Origin: CAKUIA01 sp044433115
GTDB lineage: Bacteria > Verrucomicrobiota > Verrucomicrobiia > Opitutales > Intestinicryptomonadaceae
DNA length: 57,317 bases
NCBI GenBank assembly: GCA_044433115.1
Contig: JAWXTY010000008.1
Location: forward strand, 1-57,317
Reading direction: 5' to 3'
Under the pieces are notes generated by a model. It was not told the DNA's origin. It was given only the letters and a program-made list of their open reading frames with translations, and ran no database searches. The translations under genes and the position numbers were made by a program. Of the stretch, positions 41,716-49,845 are shown in pieces; the stretch's first letter is position 1; the number at the start of each line of letters is the position of its first letter.

Positions 41716-42795
41716 TTATTTCAAATAATCAACTATAACGCTATCAAGACAAGAGATTAATTCTTGCATAGTTTCAGCAGTTTCGTCGCCCATATTAGAA
41801 ATACGGAAAGTCTTGCCCTTGATTTTGCCATAGCCACCATCGATAATCATACCAGTCTTTGCCTTCAAATCAGCTACAAAACCTGCTACGTCTATATCCA
41901 AGTTGTTCTTAAAGCAAGTCAATGACTTAGACGCATACTGTGCTTCAGGGAACAATTCAAAGCCCTTTTCAAAGCCCCAGTTATGAATTAATTCATTGTT
42001 AGAGCTATGTCTAGCATATCTATTAGCTAAGCCTTCTTCGAAAATGTCTTCCAATTTACTTTGTAGAGCAAACATTAGAGTAATTACAGGAGTTGAAGGA
42101 GTCATATTCTTTTCGTAATTAGCTTGGAACTCCAAGAAATCGAAGTAATAACCTCTGTTTTCAACTTCCTTTGCTCTATCTAAAGCACGTTGAGAAGGAA
42201 CGCAGAAAGATAAACCAGGAGGCAATGCAAGAGCCTTTTGGCAACCTGTAACCATCACGTCTACACCCAATGCGTCTTTTTCTATAGGCAATGCTGTAAA
42301 AGAGCTAACTGTGTCTACTATAGAGATAACGTCTGGGAACTCTCTGATAACTTCCATAACAGCCTTAAGGTCAGTCATAGTACCAGTAGAAGTTTCGTTG
42401 TGTACTAGAGTTATACAGTCGTACTTGCCTGTAGATAATTCTTTTCTAACAGCTTCTGGACAAACTGGCTTGCCCCAATCAAAAGATAAAAGACCAGCAT
42501 TTTTGCCATTTCTCTTAGAAACGTCGTGCCACTTGTCAGCAAATGCACCATTACCACAATTTAAAACGCCTTTTTTGCAAACATTATTAACTGCACCTTC
42601 CATAATACCAAAAGAGCTACTAGTGCTGATATACACAGGGTCTTTAGTAAAGAAAAGTTCTTTAAGTTGAGGTTGCATACCAGCATATAGAGCCACGAAG
42701 TCCTTGCTTCTGTGTCCCATAACTGGAGTAGTCATAGCCTTATAAGTTTTTTCAGAAACTTGAATAGGACCTGGAATGAATAATTTTTGCTTCAT
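41716..42795 (-). CDS. Class-V aminotransferase (serine/alanine-glyoxylate family)
   Basis: 359 residues. It opens KLFIPGPIQVSEKTYKAM and has VMGHRSKDF. The PLP Lys lies in MVTGCQKALALPPGLSF, and the cofactor Asp in SIVDTVSSF. The family includes serine-pyruvate and alanine-glyoxylate aminotransferases and phosphoserine-like enzymes; the substrate is not fixed by sequence. It lies between panD (9 bp) and topB (4 bp) and may be co-transcribed with panD, so a role in alanine or beta-alanine related amino-group transfer is possible. Confidence 0.85.
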   Translation of the reverse strand: MKQKLFIPGPIQVSEKTYKAMTTPVMGHRSKDFVALYAGMQPQLKELFFTKDPVYISTSSSFGIMEGAVNNVCKKGVLNCGNGAFADKWHDVSKRNGKNAGLLSFDWGKPVCPEAVRKELSTGKYDCITLVHNETSTGTMTDLKAVMEVIREFPDVISIVDTVSSFTALPIEKDALGVDVMVTGCQKALALPPGLSFCVPSQRALDRAKEVENRGYYFDFLEFQANYEKNMTPSTPVITLMFALQSKLEDIFEEGLANRYARHSSNNELIHNWGFEKGFELFPEAQYASKSLTCFKNNLDIDVAGFVADLKAKTGMIIDGGYGKIKGKTFRISNMGDETAETMQELISCLDSVIVDYLK

Positions 42796-42804
42796 AGTGT
42801 TTTC

Positions 42805-43176
42805 TTATTTTAAAATATTTTGTTGTTTAATAACTGTTTTGTTGTCGCCTGCAAAAGTTGCAGTTCTTGGCAACCAAGTTTTAGCTTCTTCTTCCTCAAT
42901 CCACGAGAAAGACATAATTACCAGTAAATCGCCTAAATTGCCTAAATGTCCTGCAGCACCTCTTATCGAGATAGTTCCCGAGCCTGCTGGAGCTTCAATA
43001 GCATAGGTTTCAAACCTAGTTCCAGATGCGATATTGCCAACTAAAATTTTCTCGCAAGGCAATATTCCAACTAATTTCATCAAGTCGCTATCTATAGCTA
43101 AAGAACCTTCGTAGTCTACGGCTACTTCTGTAGTTTTAACTCTTAGCAACTTACTTTTTAGAATTTCTACTTTCAT
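42805..43176 (-). CDS. panD: Aspartate 1-decarboxylase (pyruvoyl enzyme)
   Basis: 123 residues. The self-cleavage site is Gly-Ser in VDYEGSLAIDSDLM; the new N-terminal Ser becomes the pyruvoyl group. VGNIASGTRFETYAIEAPAG, SGTISIRGAAGHL and GDLLVIMSF are the other family motifs. It makes beta-alanine for pantothenate and CoA. It starts the panD-aminotransferase-topB run on the minus strand. Position of cleavage and length are normal. Confidence 0.9.
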   Translation of the reverse strand: MKVEILKSKLLRVKTTEVAVDYEGSLAIDSDLMKLVGILPCEKILVGNIASGTRFETYAIEAPAGSGTISIRGAAGHLGNLGDLLVIMSFSWIEEEEAKTWLPRTATFAGDNKTVIKQQNILK

Positions 43177-43225
43177 TGGGATTTATATTGTATATATAAT
43201 TATAAAACCTACTACTATTATAGAG

Positions 43226-43282
43226 CTAACTAAGCTCGTCAATCATTTTTTTTCTTAGCTCTTGATTTTTATTATAAAAAAC
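43226..43282 (-). pseudogene. Possible severed 3' end of recQ
   Basis: Beyond repeat copy G, on the same strand as recQ, a frame reads FYNKNQELRKKMIDELS and stop. RecQ as now encoded ends EYNNNGGLL, where GGLL comes from the repeat terminus. The shared YN(N/K)N at both edges suggests the original protein ended about EYNKNQELRKKMIDELS and was cut by repeat insertion. A hairpin GAGCT-aacta-AGCTC lies at its end. Confidence 0.4.
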
Positions 43283-43308
43283 CAATTTAGAGAAGCCCTT
43301 TTGCCCGA

Positions 43309-43516
43309 GGGGGGCTTCTATAAATTGGCAATTAGCTATTTTTAAGATTATTTTTAGCGTAATTTTCTTGTGTTCGACGCAGATAGCAGCGCTATCTAAG
43401 GAGATAAGCCAAGGGAATTCAAGCAAAAATAGGCTAAAAAGAGCAATTGTAGCCTGCCTTAGTGCAAAAACAAAGTTTTTGCTTGGTATATAAGAACCAA
43501 TTTAGAGAAGCCCCCC
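43309..43516. mobile_element. MITE-like repeat element, copy G
   Basis: 208 bp with GGGGGG-ended termini: GGGGGGCTTCTATAAATTGG at 43309-43328, and 43497-43516, 19 of 20 matching. The interior is like copy A. A further isolated end, CCAATTTAGAGAAGCCC, lies at 43282-43298, so two insertions or a rearrangement happened here. The recQ stop codon lies inside the right terminus. Confidence 0.83.
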
Positions 43517-45643
43517 ATTATTATTGTATTCGGCTATGATTTTTAGGAAAGAGGGTAATATGGTTGCTGCTTTTTGAACCCCTATGCCTTTAATTTCCAT
43601 AGCTTCTTCGGCAGTTTTGGGTTGAAGTTCTGCTAAATTCTTTAAAACTTGATTAGGAAAAATAACGTAGGCTGGTACTTTTCTGAGATGTTGAAGCTGG
43701 TTTCGCTTTGCTACAAGTTTATTATATAATATCTCATCGCAAGGCAATTCGTCTGTATCGTATATCTTGGTTTTGCCCTCTTGCTTCTTTTTTTTCTTTT
43801 CTACAGGGAAATTAAAAAGCACATTTCTTTCGCCCAACATTAGAGATATGCCCTTGTCGCTCAAGCCCATTAGGGGATAGTCGCCCTCAGTAATATCAAC
43901 TAGTTGAGCTTCGAGCATAGAGTCCATCAAGTCCAAGACAAAGTTTCTGCCATATCCCTTTAATATGCCATAAGTTGAAAGCTCGTTGAGCCTTGCATTT
44001 AAAATCTTTTCGTCCTTACTTCCCATTAGGCACTTAACTACACTATGCTTGCCAAAACGAGGCAACCACTGCATACGCCCTACCTTTGTAGACATTCTTG
44101 CTATGCAACTCAAAGCTTTACGTACTACAATCAATTCTTCTTCTGTGAGCATTTTTGTAGAGTTAGCTAAGCCACTTTTACATTTATCGCACTTGCCACA
44201 TTTGCTCGTAGACTTCTCGCCAAAATAGTCCAATACCCACTCGTGCCTACACGTATTTGAGTAGGCAAAGCTCATAACAGACTTTAACTTTAGCGAATCC
44301 TTACGCTTTTTATCCTCAAGAGCCTCTTTATCTATTTCTAAGTCAAGTGGGTGCAATTTCAAATCTACAATCCTCGTAGCCTTCGTTCTGCCTTCGCCAT
44401 CTAAACGCTCTATGTAGCCATAACGCCTCAATACAGATATTGCAGAAGATAACGCCATTGTATTGACCTGCTTTTTGTATATATCTTTCTTCAAGATGCT
44501 CGCCATCTCGTCTATAGTTAATATACACATACCCTCTTTGTCTACTTTTGCTCGCAATACTTTATATAGATTTTCTATCAAGTCTAAACTTGGGTTTGAG
44601 CCTTCTATGAAAAATTCTTGAACACGCTTGTCAGCATACATAAATAACAATTCGCAATAAGACTCCTTGCCATCTCGCCCTGCTCTGCCTGCTTCTTGAT
44701 AATAGGCTTCAATGCTACCTGCCAAGTCGTAGTGGCAAACAAAGCGAATGTCTGCTCTATCTATACCCATTCCAAAGGCATTTGTAGCTACTGCAATGCT
44801 CGCCTTTCCTGAAATAAACTCCTCTTGGGCTTCGTCTCTCTCGTTGGCTGTCATCTTGCCATTGTAGCTTATATGCTTAATCTTTTCGCTATCAAGCATT
44901 TCCGACACAGTTTCAACTCCCTTAACTGTAGAACAATATATTATACCTGTCTTATGCTCTTCTATAAGCTCTAAAATACGCTCGAACTTCTCGCTCTTGG
45001 AATTTACACTCCTCACGTTAAAACTTAAATTCTCCCTAGCAAAACCTGACACATACACTGAAGGCTCTTGCATATTTAATTGCTTTAATATGTCTATACG
45101 AACTTCTTCAGTGGCTGTCGCTGTAAAGGCTGCAACCCTTGGCTTTCCCAAAAGTTGCAAAGCCTTGCCTAGACGCATATAGTCTGGGCGAAAATCGTGT
45201 CCCCATTGGCTTATACAGTGGGCTTCGTCTATCGCAAATAAGGCGATTTTTATATCCCTTAATGCAGATAAAAACGATGGAGCTTTGAAACGCTCTGGGG
45301 CAATGTATAATAACTTTATCTCGCCTGCTCTAAGCTGATTTAAAATTTCATACTGCTCATTTGGAGTCTGCGAACTATTTATATATCGAGCCGAAATCCC
45401 CTTTGCAAGCAAAGCATCAACTTGGTCTTTCATAAGGGCTATTAATGGAGATACAACAAAAGTAACGCCATCTAAAAGAAGAGCTGGCAACTGATAGCAT
45501 AAACTTTTGCCCCCACCAGTTGGCATAACTGCAAGAGTGTCTTCGCCACGCAATATTGAGTCAATTATATCTCTTTGCGAGTGCCTAAATTCCCCAAAAC
45601 CAAAATATTTTTCTAAATTACTCTCTAATCTATCTTTTCCCAT
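43502..45643 (-). CDS. recQ: ATP-dependent DNA helicase RecQ
   Basis: 713 residues from the ATG at 45643 (GKDRLESNLEKYFGFGEFRH). Helicase motifs: I VMPTGGGKSLCYQLP, II FAIDEAHCISQWGHDFRPDY, III AAFTATAT, VI YYQEAGRAGRDGK. A zinc-binding Cys set (CRHEW ... CGKCDKCKSG), an RQC domain and a C-terminal HRDC domain (KRNQLQHLRKVPAYVIFPNQ) follow. It unwinds recombination intermediates, typically with topoisomerase III, whose gene lies nearby on the same strand. The C-terminus (NNNGGLL) runs into repeat copy G and has probably lost its last dozen residues, likely without harm. Confidence 0.93.
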   Translation of the reverse strand: MGKDRLESNLEKYFGFGEFRHSQRDIIDSILRGEDTLAVMPTGGGKSLCYQLPALLLDGVTFVVSPLIALMKDQVDALLAKGISARYINSSQTPNEQYEILNQLRAGEIKLLYIAPERFKAPSFLSALRDIKIALFAIDEAHCISQWGHDFRPDYMRLGKALQLLGKPRVAAFTATATEEVRIDILKQLNMQEPSVYVSGFARENLSFNVRSVNSKSEKFERILELIEEHKTGIIYCSTVKGVETVSEMLDSEKIKHISYNGKMTANERDEAQEEFISGKASIAVATNAFGMGIDRADIRFVCHYDLAGSIEAYYQEAGRAGRDGKESYCELLFMYADKRVQEFFIEGSNPSLDLIENLYKVLRAKVDKEGMCILTIDEMASILKKDIYKKQVNTMALSSAISVLRRYGYIERLDGEGRTKATRIVDLKLHPLDLEIDKEALEDKKRKDSLKLKSVMSFAYSNTCRHEWVLDYFGEKSTSKCGKCDKCKSGLANSTKMLTEEELIVVRKALSCIARMSTKVGRMQWLPRFGKHSVVKCLMGSKDEKILNARLNELSTYGILKGYGRNFVLDLMDSMLEAQLVDITEGDYPLMGLSDKGISLMLGERNVLFNFPVEKKKKKQEGKTKIYDTDELPCDEILYNKLVAKRNQLQHLRKVPAYVIFPNQVLKNLAELQPKTAEEAMEIKGIGVQKAATILPSFLKIIAEYNNNGGLL

Positions 45644-45961
45644 CTTCACCCAAAACTCTACTATAACCCCAAAAGATTGCAAGACAATCTTTTTAGTGGA
45701 CAGCGTCTTTCAGTGGACAGTGGACAGTGGACAGTGGACAGCGAGTTTTCAGGGGAGTGAAATATCGCTAGCTTTTAGCGTTCATTAAAAAATTATAAGA
45801 AAATCTTTGAACTTTGAACTTTGAGCTTTGAACTTTGAGCTTTGAACTTTTGAGTAAAAACCAATCGCCAAGAACTAGCGACTCAAAAATTTTCTAAAGA
45901 CTCGCTGTCCACTGTCCACTGTCCACTGTCCACTGAAAAGCGTTTTTATCCGAAAGCGTTT
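45644..45961. repeat. 37-bp perfect inverted repeat made of heptamer tandem repeats, with a second heptamer array between
   Basis: The arm 45709-45745 contains four tandem GTGGACA units, and its exact reverse complement lies at 45901-45937 (GTCCACT units). Between them, 45807-45856 is an array of TTTGAAC/TTTGAGC heptamers. The arms are flanked by related GCGTCTTT/AAAAGCG sequence. No gene is seen in this recQ-thyA gap. It would form a very stable hairpin or cruciform. Confidence 0.9.
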
Positions 45962-46759
45962 TTAAACAGAGATTGGGGCTTTAATCGTTGGGTATGGGTC
46001 GTAGCCTGTGATTTCGAAGTCTTCGAATATAAAGTCTTTGAGTTCTTTTCTATCTGGGTTTAGCTTTAGTTGGGGCAGTTCTCTTGGAGTTCTGCTTAGT
46101 TGCTCGTTGACTTGGTCGAGGTGGTTTTGGTATATGTGTAAATCACCAAAAGTATGAACAAAGTCTTTAGCTTTATAGCCACATACTTGGGCTATCATCA
46201 TTGTAAGAATTGCGTATGAAGCAATATTAAAAGGTACGCCTAAAAAGAGGTCTGCACTGCGTTGATAGAGCTGACAGCTTAGGTTTAGGTCTTTATCTAC
46301 ATAGAATTGAAAGAGGGCGTGGCAAGGAGGTAGAGCCATCTGGTCTAGCTCGCCACAGTTCCAAGCAGATACGATGTGTCGCCTGCCAAAGGGGTCTTTG
46401 CGTAGAGAGTCTACAACATTGTCGATTTGATTTATTAGCTTGCCATTTGGGGCTTGCCACTTAGTCCACTGAGCCCCATATACACGCCCTAAGTCGCCAT
46501 TTTCGTCTGCCCATTCGTCCCATATACTAACTTTGTTGTCGTTGAGATACTTTATATTAGTATCGCCTTTTAAAAACCAAAGTAGCTCGTAAATGATAGA
46601 GCGAGTGTGTAGCTTTTTTGTAGTTAAAAGTGGGAAGTTCTTGGAAATATCAAAGCGTTGCTGAGCACCGAAGATGCCTACAGTTCCAGTTCCAGTTCTA
46701 TCTTGCCTTGGAGAGCCTTCTGCCAATACTTTTTCTAATAAATCCAAATATTCTTTCAT
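45962..46759 (-). CDS. thyA: Thymidylate synthase
   Basis: 265 residues, normal ThyA length. SPRQDRTGTGTVGIFGAQQR binds folate and substrate. The catalytic Cys is in MALPPCHALFQFYV, followed by LSCQLYQRSADLFLGVPFNI and HTFGDLHIYQNHLDQ. It converts dUMP to dTMP with methylenetetrahydrofolate. Its start codon lies 1 bp from the end of repeat copy H, which therefore forms the whole leader. Downstream lies the heptamer inverted repeat. Confidence 0.96.
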   Translation of the reverse strand: MKEYLDLLEKVLAEGSPRQDRTGTGTVGIFGAQQRFDISKNFPLLTTKKLHTRSIIYELLWFLKGDTNIKYLNDNKVSIWDEWADENGDLGRVYGAQWTKWQAPNGKLINQIDNVVDSLRKDPFGRRHIVSAWNCGELDQMALPPCHALFQFYVDKDLNLSCQLYQRSADLFLGVPFNIASYAILTMMIAQVCGYKAKDFVHTFGDLHIYQNHLDQVNEQLSRTPRELPQLKLNPDRKELKDFIFEDFEITGYDPYPTIKAPISV

Positions 46760-46760
46760 A

Positions 46761-46941
46761 GGTGAGTTCTAAAAATTAGCACTTAGCTATTTTTTAGATT
46801 ATTTTGAGGTTCATTTTCTTTGTTTTTAAGGCGGATAATGTATTATCTAACGCAAAAACAAAGAGAATTAGACCAAAATAGGCAAAAAAGAGCAAGTGTA
46901 TTTTTCTCAATCTATTTAAAAACTAATTTTTAGAACTCACC
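46761..46941. mobile_element. MITE-like repeat element, copy H, abutting the thyA start
   Basis: 181 bp with perfect 19-bp terminal inverted repeats GGTGAGTTCTAAAAATTAG and complement. The interior has the variant GCACTTAGCTATTTTTTAG and GAGGTTCATTTTCTTTG, shared with the reverse complement of copy D. Flanks ATA/ATA may be a target duplication. The left tip is 1 bp from the thyA ATG. Confidence 0.88.
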
Positions 46942-47014
46942 ATAGGTGTTTATTAGAGCAAAAACAAAATATATGTGCAAGTTTAAAAAAATTTTAAAAA
47001 AATGAAAAAAAAGC

Positions 47015-47042
47015 TTGATTTAAAAATATAATATGCTACATT
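47015..47042 (+). promoter_or_regulatory. Candidate tRNA-Lys promoter
   Basis: TTGATT (47015-47020), 16-bp spacer, TACATT (47037-47042), about 25 bp before the mature tRNA 5' end. It is weak by hexamer match but the position is right for a single tRNA gene. Confidence 0.35.
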
Positions 47043-47066
47043 GATTATCTTTATTGAATAAGAAAT

Positions 47067-47139
<73 letters not shown>

Positions 47140-47150
47140 CTTATTATAAA

Positions 47151-47189
47151 AAACCCAAAGTTGGCGTTTATGCTCCTTTGGGTTTTTTT
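47151..47189 (+). terminator. Terminator after tRNA-Lys
   Basis: AAACCCAAAG (47151-47160) pairs with CTTTGGGTTT (47176-47185), followed by T residues. Confidence 0.85.
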
Positions 47190-47257
47190 GTGTCTATATA
47201 TAAAATTCAAGAAGAATGGCTTAGATAAAAGCTTGGATAGCGAATTGAGATTATTTT

Positions 47258-47295
47258 TTTCTTGTTTTTTATAGACGATAATGCAATTATCTAAT
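47258..47295. repeat. Central fragment of another MITE-like copy
   Basis: The stretch around TTTCTTGTTTTTTATAGACG and ATAATGCAATTATCTAA matches the centre of copy E (TTTTCTTGTTTTTTAAGGCG, AATAATGCAATTATTTAA). It stops where copy I begins, suggesting copy I inserted into, or recombined with, an older copy. Confidence 0.6.
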
Positions 47296-47477
47296 GGTGA
47301 ATTCTAAAAATTAGCAATTAATTATTTTTTGAAGGATTTTTAGCGTAATTTTCTTGTTTTTAAAGGACGATAACAGAGTTATCTGACGTAAAAATAAGAA
47401 AATTCAAGCAAAAATAGGCAAAAAAGAATAATTGCCCTTTTCCTTTACTTTTCAAAAACTAATTTTTAGAACTCACC
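47296..47477. mobile_element. MITE-like repeat element, copy I
   Basis: 182 bp with termini GGTGAATTCTAAAAATTAG and CTAATTTTTAGAACTCACC, 18 of 19 matching. The central hairpin is GATAACAGAGTTATC. It is flanked by TAAT on both sides, a candidate 4-bp target duplication, and ends 13 bp before the ATG of the ExbD-like gene. Confidence 0.87.
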
Positions 47478-47490
47478 TAATACTAATATT

Positions 47491-47889
47491 ATGAAAAAAA
47501 TAAGTCTATTTATATTGAGCATTTTAACGCTATCGAACCTGTCTTTTGCTGAAATTATTACGTGCAAATCGCCTACTTGCAATGGGCATTCGCACAATCA
47601 CAGTCATAGCGAAGAAGAAATTGCAGAACTTGTTACTAAAGCAAAGGCTTTAGACTTGGATAAATTTATTATCAAAGGCGAAAAGAATACTATAAGTATT
47701 TGCGAAAATGCGATTATTTCTATTAATAACAAAGCTGTTGAACAAGAAAACTTAGATGCACTTTTTACTCTCTTTACTGAAAATGAAACTATATATTTCA
47801 CAGCCAATCATAAGCTACAAATGCAAGTTATTTACTCTCTCTTTGATAAAATACGCAATTGCAAGGCTAAGCTCACTTCTATACAATAA
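47491..47889 (+). CDS. Small exported protein with His-rich segment and ExbD/TolR-like C-terminal domain
   Basis: 132 residues. Signal peptide KKISLFILSILTLSNLSFA, then a Cys/His-rich stretch CKSPTCNGHSHNHSHSEEE that could bind metal. The C-terminal 80 residues (KNTISICENAIISINNKAVE, NLDALFTLFTENETIYFTAN, HKLQMQVIYSLFDKIRNCKA) follow the strand-helix pattern of ExbD/TolR periplasmic domains, but the membrane anchor of ExbD is replaced by a cleavable signal. The function is unknown; metal sensing is only a guess from the His cluster. Its leader is repeat copy I. The LysM gene follows 18 bp downstream. Confidence 0.62.
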   Translation: MKKISLFILSILTLSNLSFAEIITCKSPTCNGHSHNHSHSEEEIAELVTKAKALDLDKFIIKGEKNTISICENAIISINNKAVEQENLDALFTLFTENETIYFTANHKLQMQVIYSLFDKIRNCKAKLTSIQ

Positions 47890-47907
47890 TTTTTAATAAT
47901 ACAAATA

Positions 47908-48534
47908 ATGGAAAACAAAAATAAATCATTCTTGAGCTTTGCTATAGCTCTTGTTGCCCTTGCCCTTGGTGCAGCATCGCTCTTTTTAAGCATAAATTCA
48001 GTTCAAAACCAAAAGGTGAATAATGCTAACTTAGAAGAAAAACTAGATAAGGCTCACGCTGCTGCTATAGACTCTAAAAATTCTACTAGCGAAATTGCGT
48101 CTCTTAAAAAAGAAATTGCGAGCCTTAAAGATGCTATTAAACAAAATTACGACGCTTCAAATAAAAATATGCGAGACGCTTTTGAGTATCACTCAAAGCC
48201 TATCAATGCAAACAAGGCTCTAATAAGCGAAAATAGACAACTAATTATCGCTAACCAAAATGCAATCAAGGAACTTGCTCAAAGACAAGTTGTAGCTCCT
48301 GCCCCTGAGCCAACGCCAGCTATTACAAGTACTGCTAGCACTGCCCAAGCGAGTACTCCTGCAAGCGAAGATGACGCAGAATATATAACTTATACAATTA
48401 AGTCAGGCGACTATTTCTCTAAATTGGCTAAACAATTTAAAGTAAGCATAGAGGCAATAGAAGAGGCTAACCCTAATGTTTCGTCGAATGCACTTCGCAT
48501 TGGGCAAAAAATAAAAATCCCTAAGGCTCAATAG
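47908..48534 (+). CDS. Membrane-anchored coiled-coil LysM protein
   Basis: 208 residues. An N-terminal membrane helix (FLSFAIALVALALGAASLFL) is followed by a coiled coil (NLEEKLDKAHAAAIDSKNST, EIASLKKEIASLKDAIKQN), a Pro/Ala/Thr linker and a C-terminal LysM domain (YTIKSGDYFSKLAKQFKVSI, EEANPNVSSNALRIGQKIKI). It probably spans the periplasm and binds peptidoglycan. It is 18 bp after the ExbD-like gene and 14 bp before the Nudix gene, so it may be part of a short operon. Confidence 0.82.
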   Translation: MENKNKSFLSFAIALVALALGAASLFLSINSVQNQKVNNANLEEKLDKAHAAAIDSKNSTSEIASLKKEIASLKDAIKQNYDASNKNMRDAFEYHSKPINANKALISENRQLIIANQNAIKELAQRQVVAPAPEPTPAITSTASTAQASTPASEDDAEYITYTIKSGDYFSKLAKQFKVSIEAIEEANPNVSSNALRIGQKIKIPKAQ

Positions 48535-48548
48535 CCCAAGTTCTATCT

Positions 48549-49106
48549 ATGCAAAAACAGCACGCAAATAAATGGAATATGCTCTCTGGAAAAGATTGGG
48601 CAAAGTGTGCTGTTTTTAATATAAAAGAACAAGTTTTTACTCACCCAGATGGCAGGCAAGGCTCATTCTATGTATCTGAAACTAAGGATTGGGTTCAGGT
48701 TTTTGCATTGACTTGCGATAAAAAAATCGTCCTAGTCAAGCAGTACAGATTTGGTATTCAAGGCTTTTCCATAGAGCCTGCAGGGGGAGTTATCGAAGAG
48801 GGCGAATGCCCTATAAATGCAGGGATACGTGAGCTTCAAGAGGAAACTGGCTATGTGGGCAAAAACCCTATATTAATAGGCAAAGTGTCGTCGAACCCTG
48901 CAATTATGGATAATTATAGCCACTTTTTGCTACTTAGCGATTGCGAAAAACTTTGCGAAACAAATTTCGACGAAAACGAAGATGTCGAGTGCATAGTCCT
49001 ATCCTTAGAAGAGCTAGAGGCGATGATTGAAAAAGGCGAAATTCATCATAGCATATCTCTAGCAGGGCTATACTTTCTAAAAAAGTACCTAGATGGACAA
49101 TCTTAG
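48549..49106 (+). CDS. Nudix hydrolase (ADP-ribose pyrophosphatase type)
   Basis: 185 residues. The Nudix box GGVIEEGECPINAGIRELQEETGYVG matches GX5EX7REXXEEXGX exactly. VKQYRFGIQGFSIEPAGG before it is typical of ADP-ribose or nucleotide-sugar pyrophosphatases. The substrate cannot be fixed. It starts 14 bp after the LysM gene, and its stop overlaps the next gene's ATG by 14 bp. Confidence 0.88.
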   Translation: MQKQHANKWNMLSGKDWAKCAVFNIKEQVFTHPDGRQGSFYVSETKDWVQVFALTCDKKIVLVKQYRFGIQGFSIEPAGGVIEEGECPINAGIRELQEETGYVGKNPILIGKVSSNPAIMDNYSHFLLLSDCEKLCETNFDENEDVECIVLSLEELEAMIEKGEIHHSISLAGLYFLKKYLDGQS

Positions 49107-49479
49107 CAAAAACTTATCTAACGACGATATAGCCCTAATCTGCGAATTTAGAGCTATGCCCTTTACGCCCTCGATAATTAGAAAAAAAGAGACTAAGGGC
49201 AAGCCTGTTGAATTTTCCTCTTTATGCGATGCCCTATTTAAGAAATATAAAATAGGCGAGACTACTCCTCAAAAAATTATACTCGAAAATTGGAAATCTA
49301 TAATCTATGGCGATTTCTATAAGCACGCCTACCCCCTCAGCGTAAAGGCAAATGTGCTATATATCAAAACCGAAAACCCTGCAATTAGGCAACACTTGAG
49401 CTTTGATAAAACTGAGATATTAAAGAATGTGCAGAACCTACACCTCTGCCAAAATATATCTGCAATACGCTTCATCTAA
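49093..49479 (+). CDS. dciA: DciA-like (DUF721) protein
   Basis: 128 residues. The C-terminal KH-like region fits DUF721/DciA: LENWKSIIYGDFYKHAYPLS followed by VLYIKTENPAIRQHLSFDKT. DciA loads or recruits the replicative helicase DnaB in bacteria without DnaC. The N-terminal half is shorter and less typical. It overlaps the Nudix gene by 14 bp and ends at a strong terminator. The family call is by pattern and moderately sure. Confidence 0.65.
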   Translation: MDNLSKNLSNDDIALICEFRAMPFTPSIIRKKETKGKPVEFSSLCDALFKKYKIGETTPQKIILENWKSIIYGDFYKHAYPLSVKANVLYIKTENPAIRQHLSFDKTEILKNVQNLHLCQNISAIRFI

Positions 49480-49537
49480 GCAAATCTCAAAATCTACAAA
49501 AGAAATCCCTCAGCAAAACCCTTCAAAGTGTAGGCAC

Positions 49538-49579
49538 AAAAAAAGCTTTTCTAAAGTTCCCCTTAGAAAAGCTTTTTTT
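49538..49579. terminator. Bidirectional terminator after dciA
   Basis: A 17-bp stem, 49538-49554 with 49563-49579 (core GCTTTTCTAA/TTAGAAAAGC), has A-rich and T-rich sides, so it serves dciA and the convergent lipoprotein gene. Confidence 0.85.
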
Positions 49580-49623
49580 ATTAGCTCGAGCTAAATGAAT
49601 TTACATTCAAAGCCCTATGGCGA

Positions 49624-49830
49624 TTAATAATTATTGTTTTGAGAGCCAATGCCCCCACTCATACCAGGTAAGCCACCTTCCCAATCAGCAGGTCTTGCCC
49701 AAGGAAGAGTTCCCGACTGAGCGTCTCTTCTTGGTTTAGGTCCTCTTTTCGGAGAGTCGTCATTGCCAGCACACGCACCTAGCATTAGCAAGCTAAGCAC
49801 TGAAACTAAGTATATTATTATTTTTGCCAT
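49624..49830 (-). CDS. Small lipoprotein, Pro/Gly-rich
   Basis: 68 residues. Signal peptide KIIIYLVSVLSLLMLGACAG with lipobox LGAC, then a basic Pro-rich stretch (PKRGPKPRRD) and LPWARPADWEGGLPGMSGG. Short lipoproteins with a PW.RP..WEGG core recur in Verrucomicrobiota as far as I recall. No function known. It lies 15 bp downstream of the coiled-coil gene and is the last of the minus-strand group. Confidence 0.72.
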   Translation of the reverse strand: MAKIIIYLVSVLSLLMLGACAGNDDSPKRGPKPRRDAQSGTLPWARPADWEGGLPGMSGGIGSQNNNY

Positions 49831-49845
49831 AGTTTATTTATATAA

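Noticed and set aside
43226..43426. 66-aa minus-strand open frame
   Set aside because: It starts inside repeat copy G; only its last part may be a genuine recQ tail, which is listed separately.
45709..45937. CRISPR array
   Set aside because: Units are 7 bp with no spacers and the arms are mirror images; not a CRISPR. No cas gene is seen.
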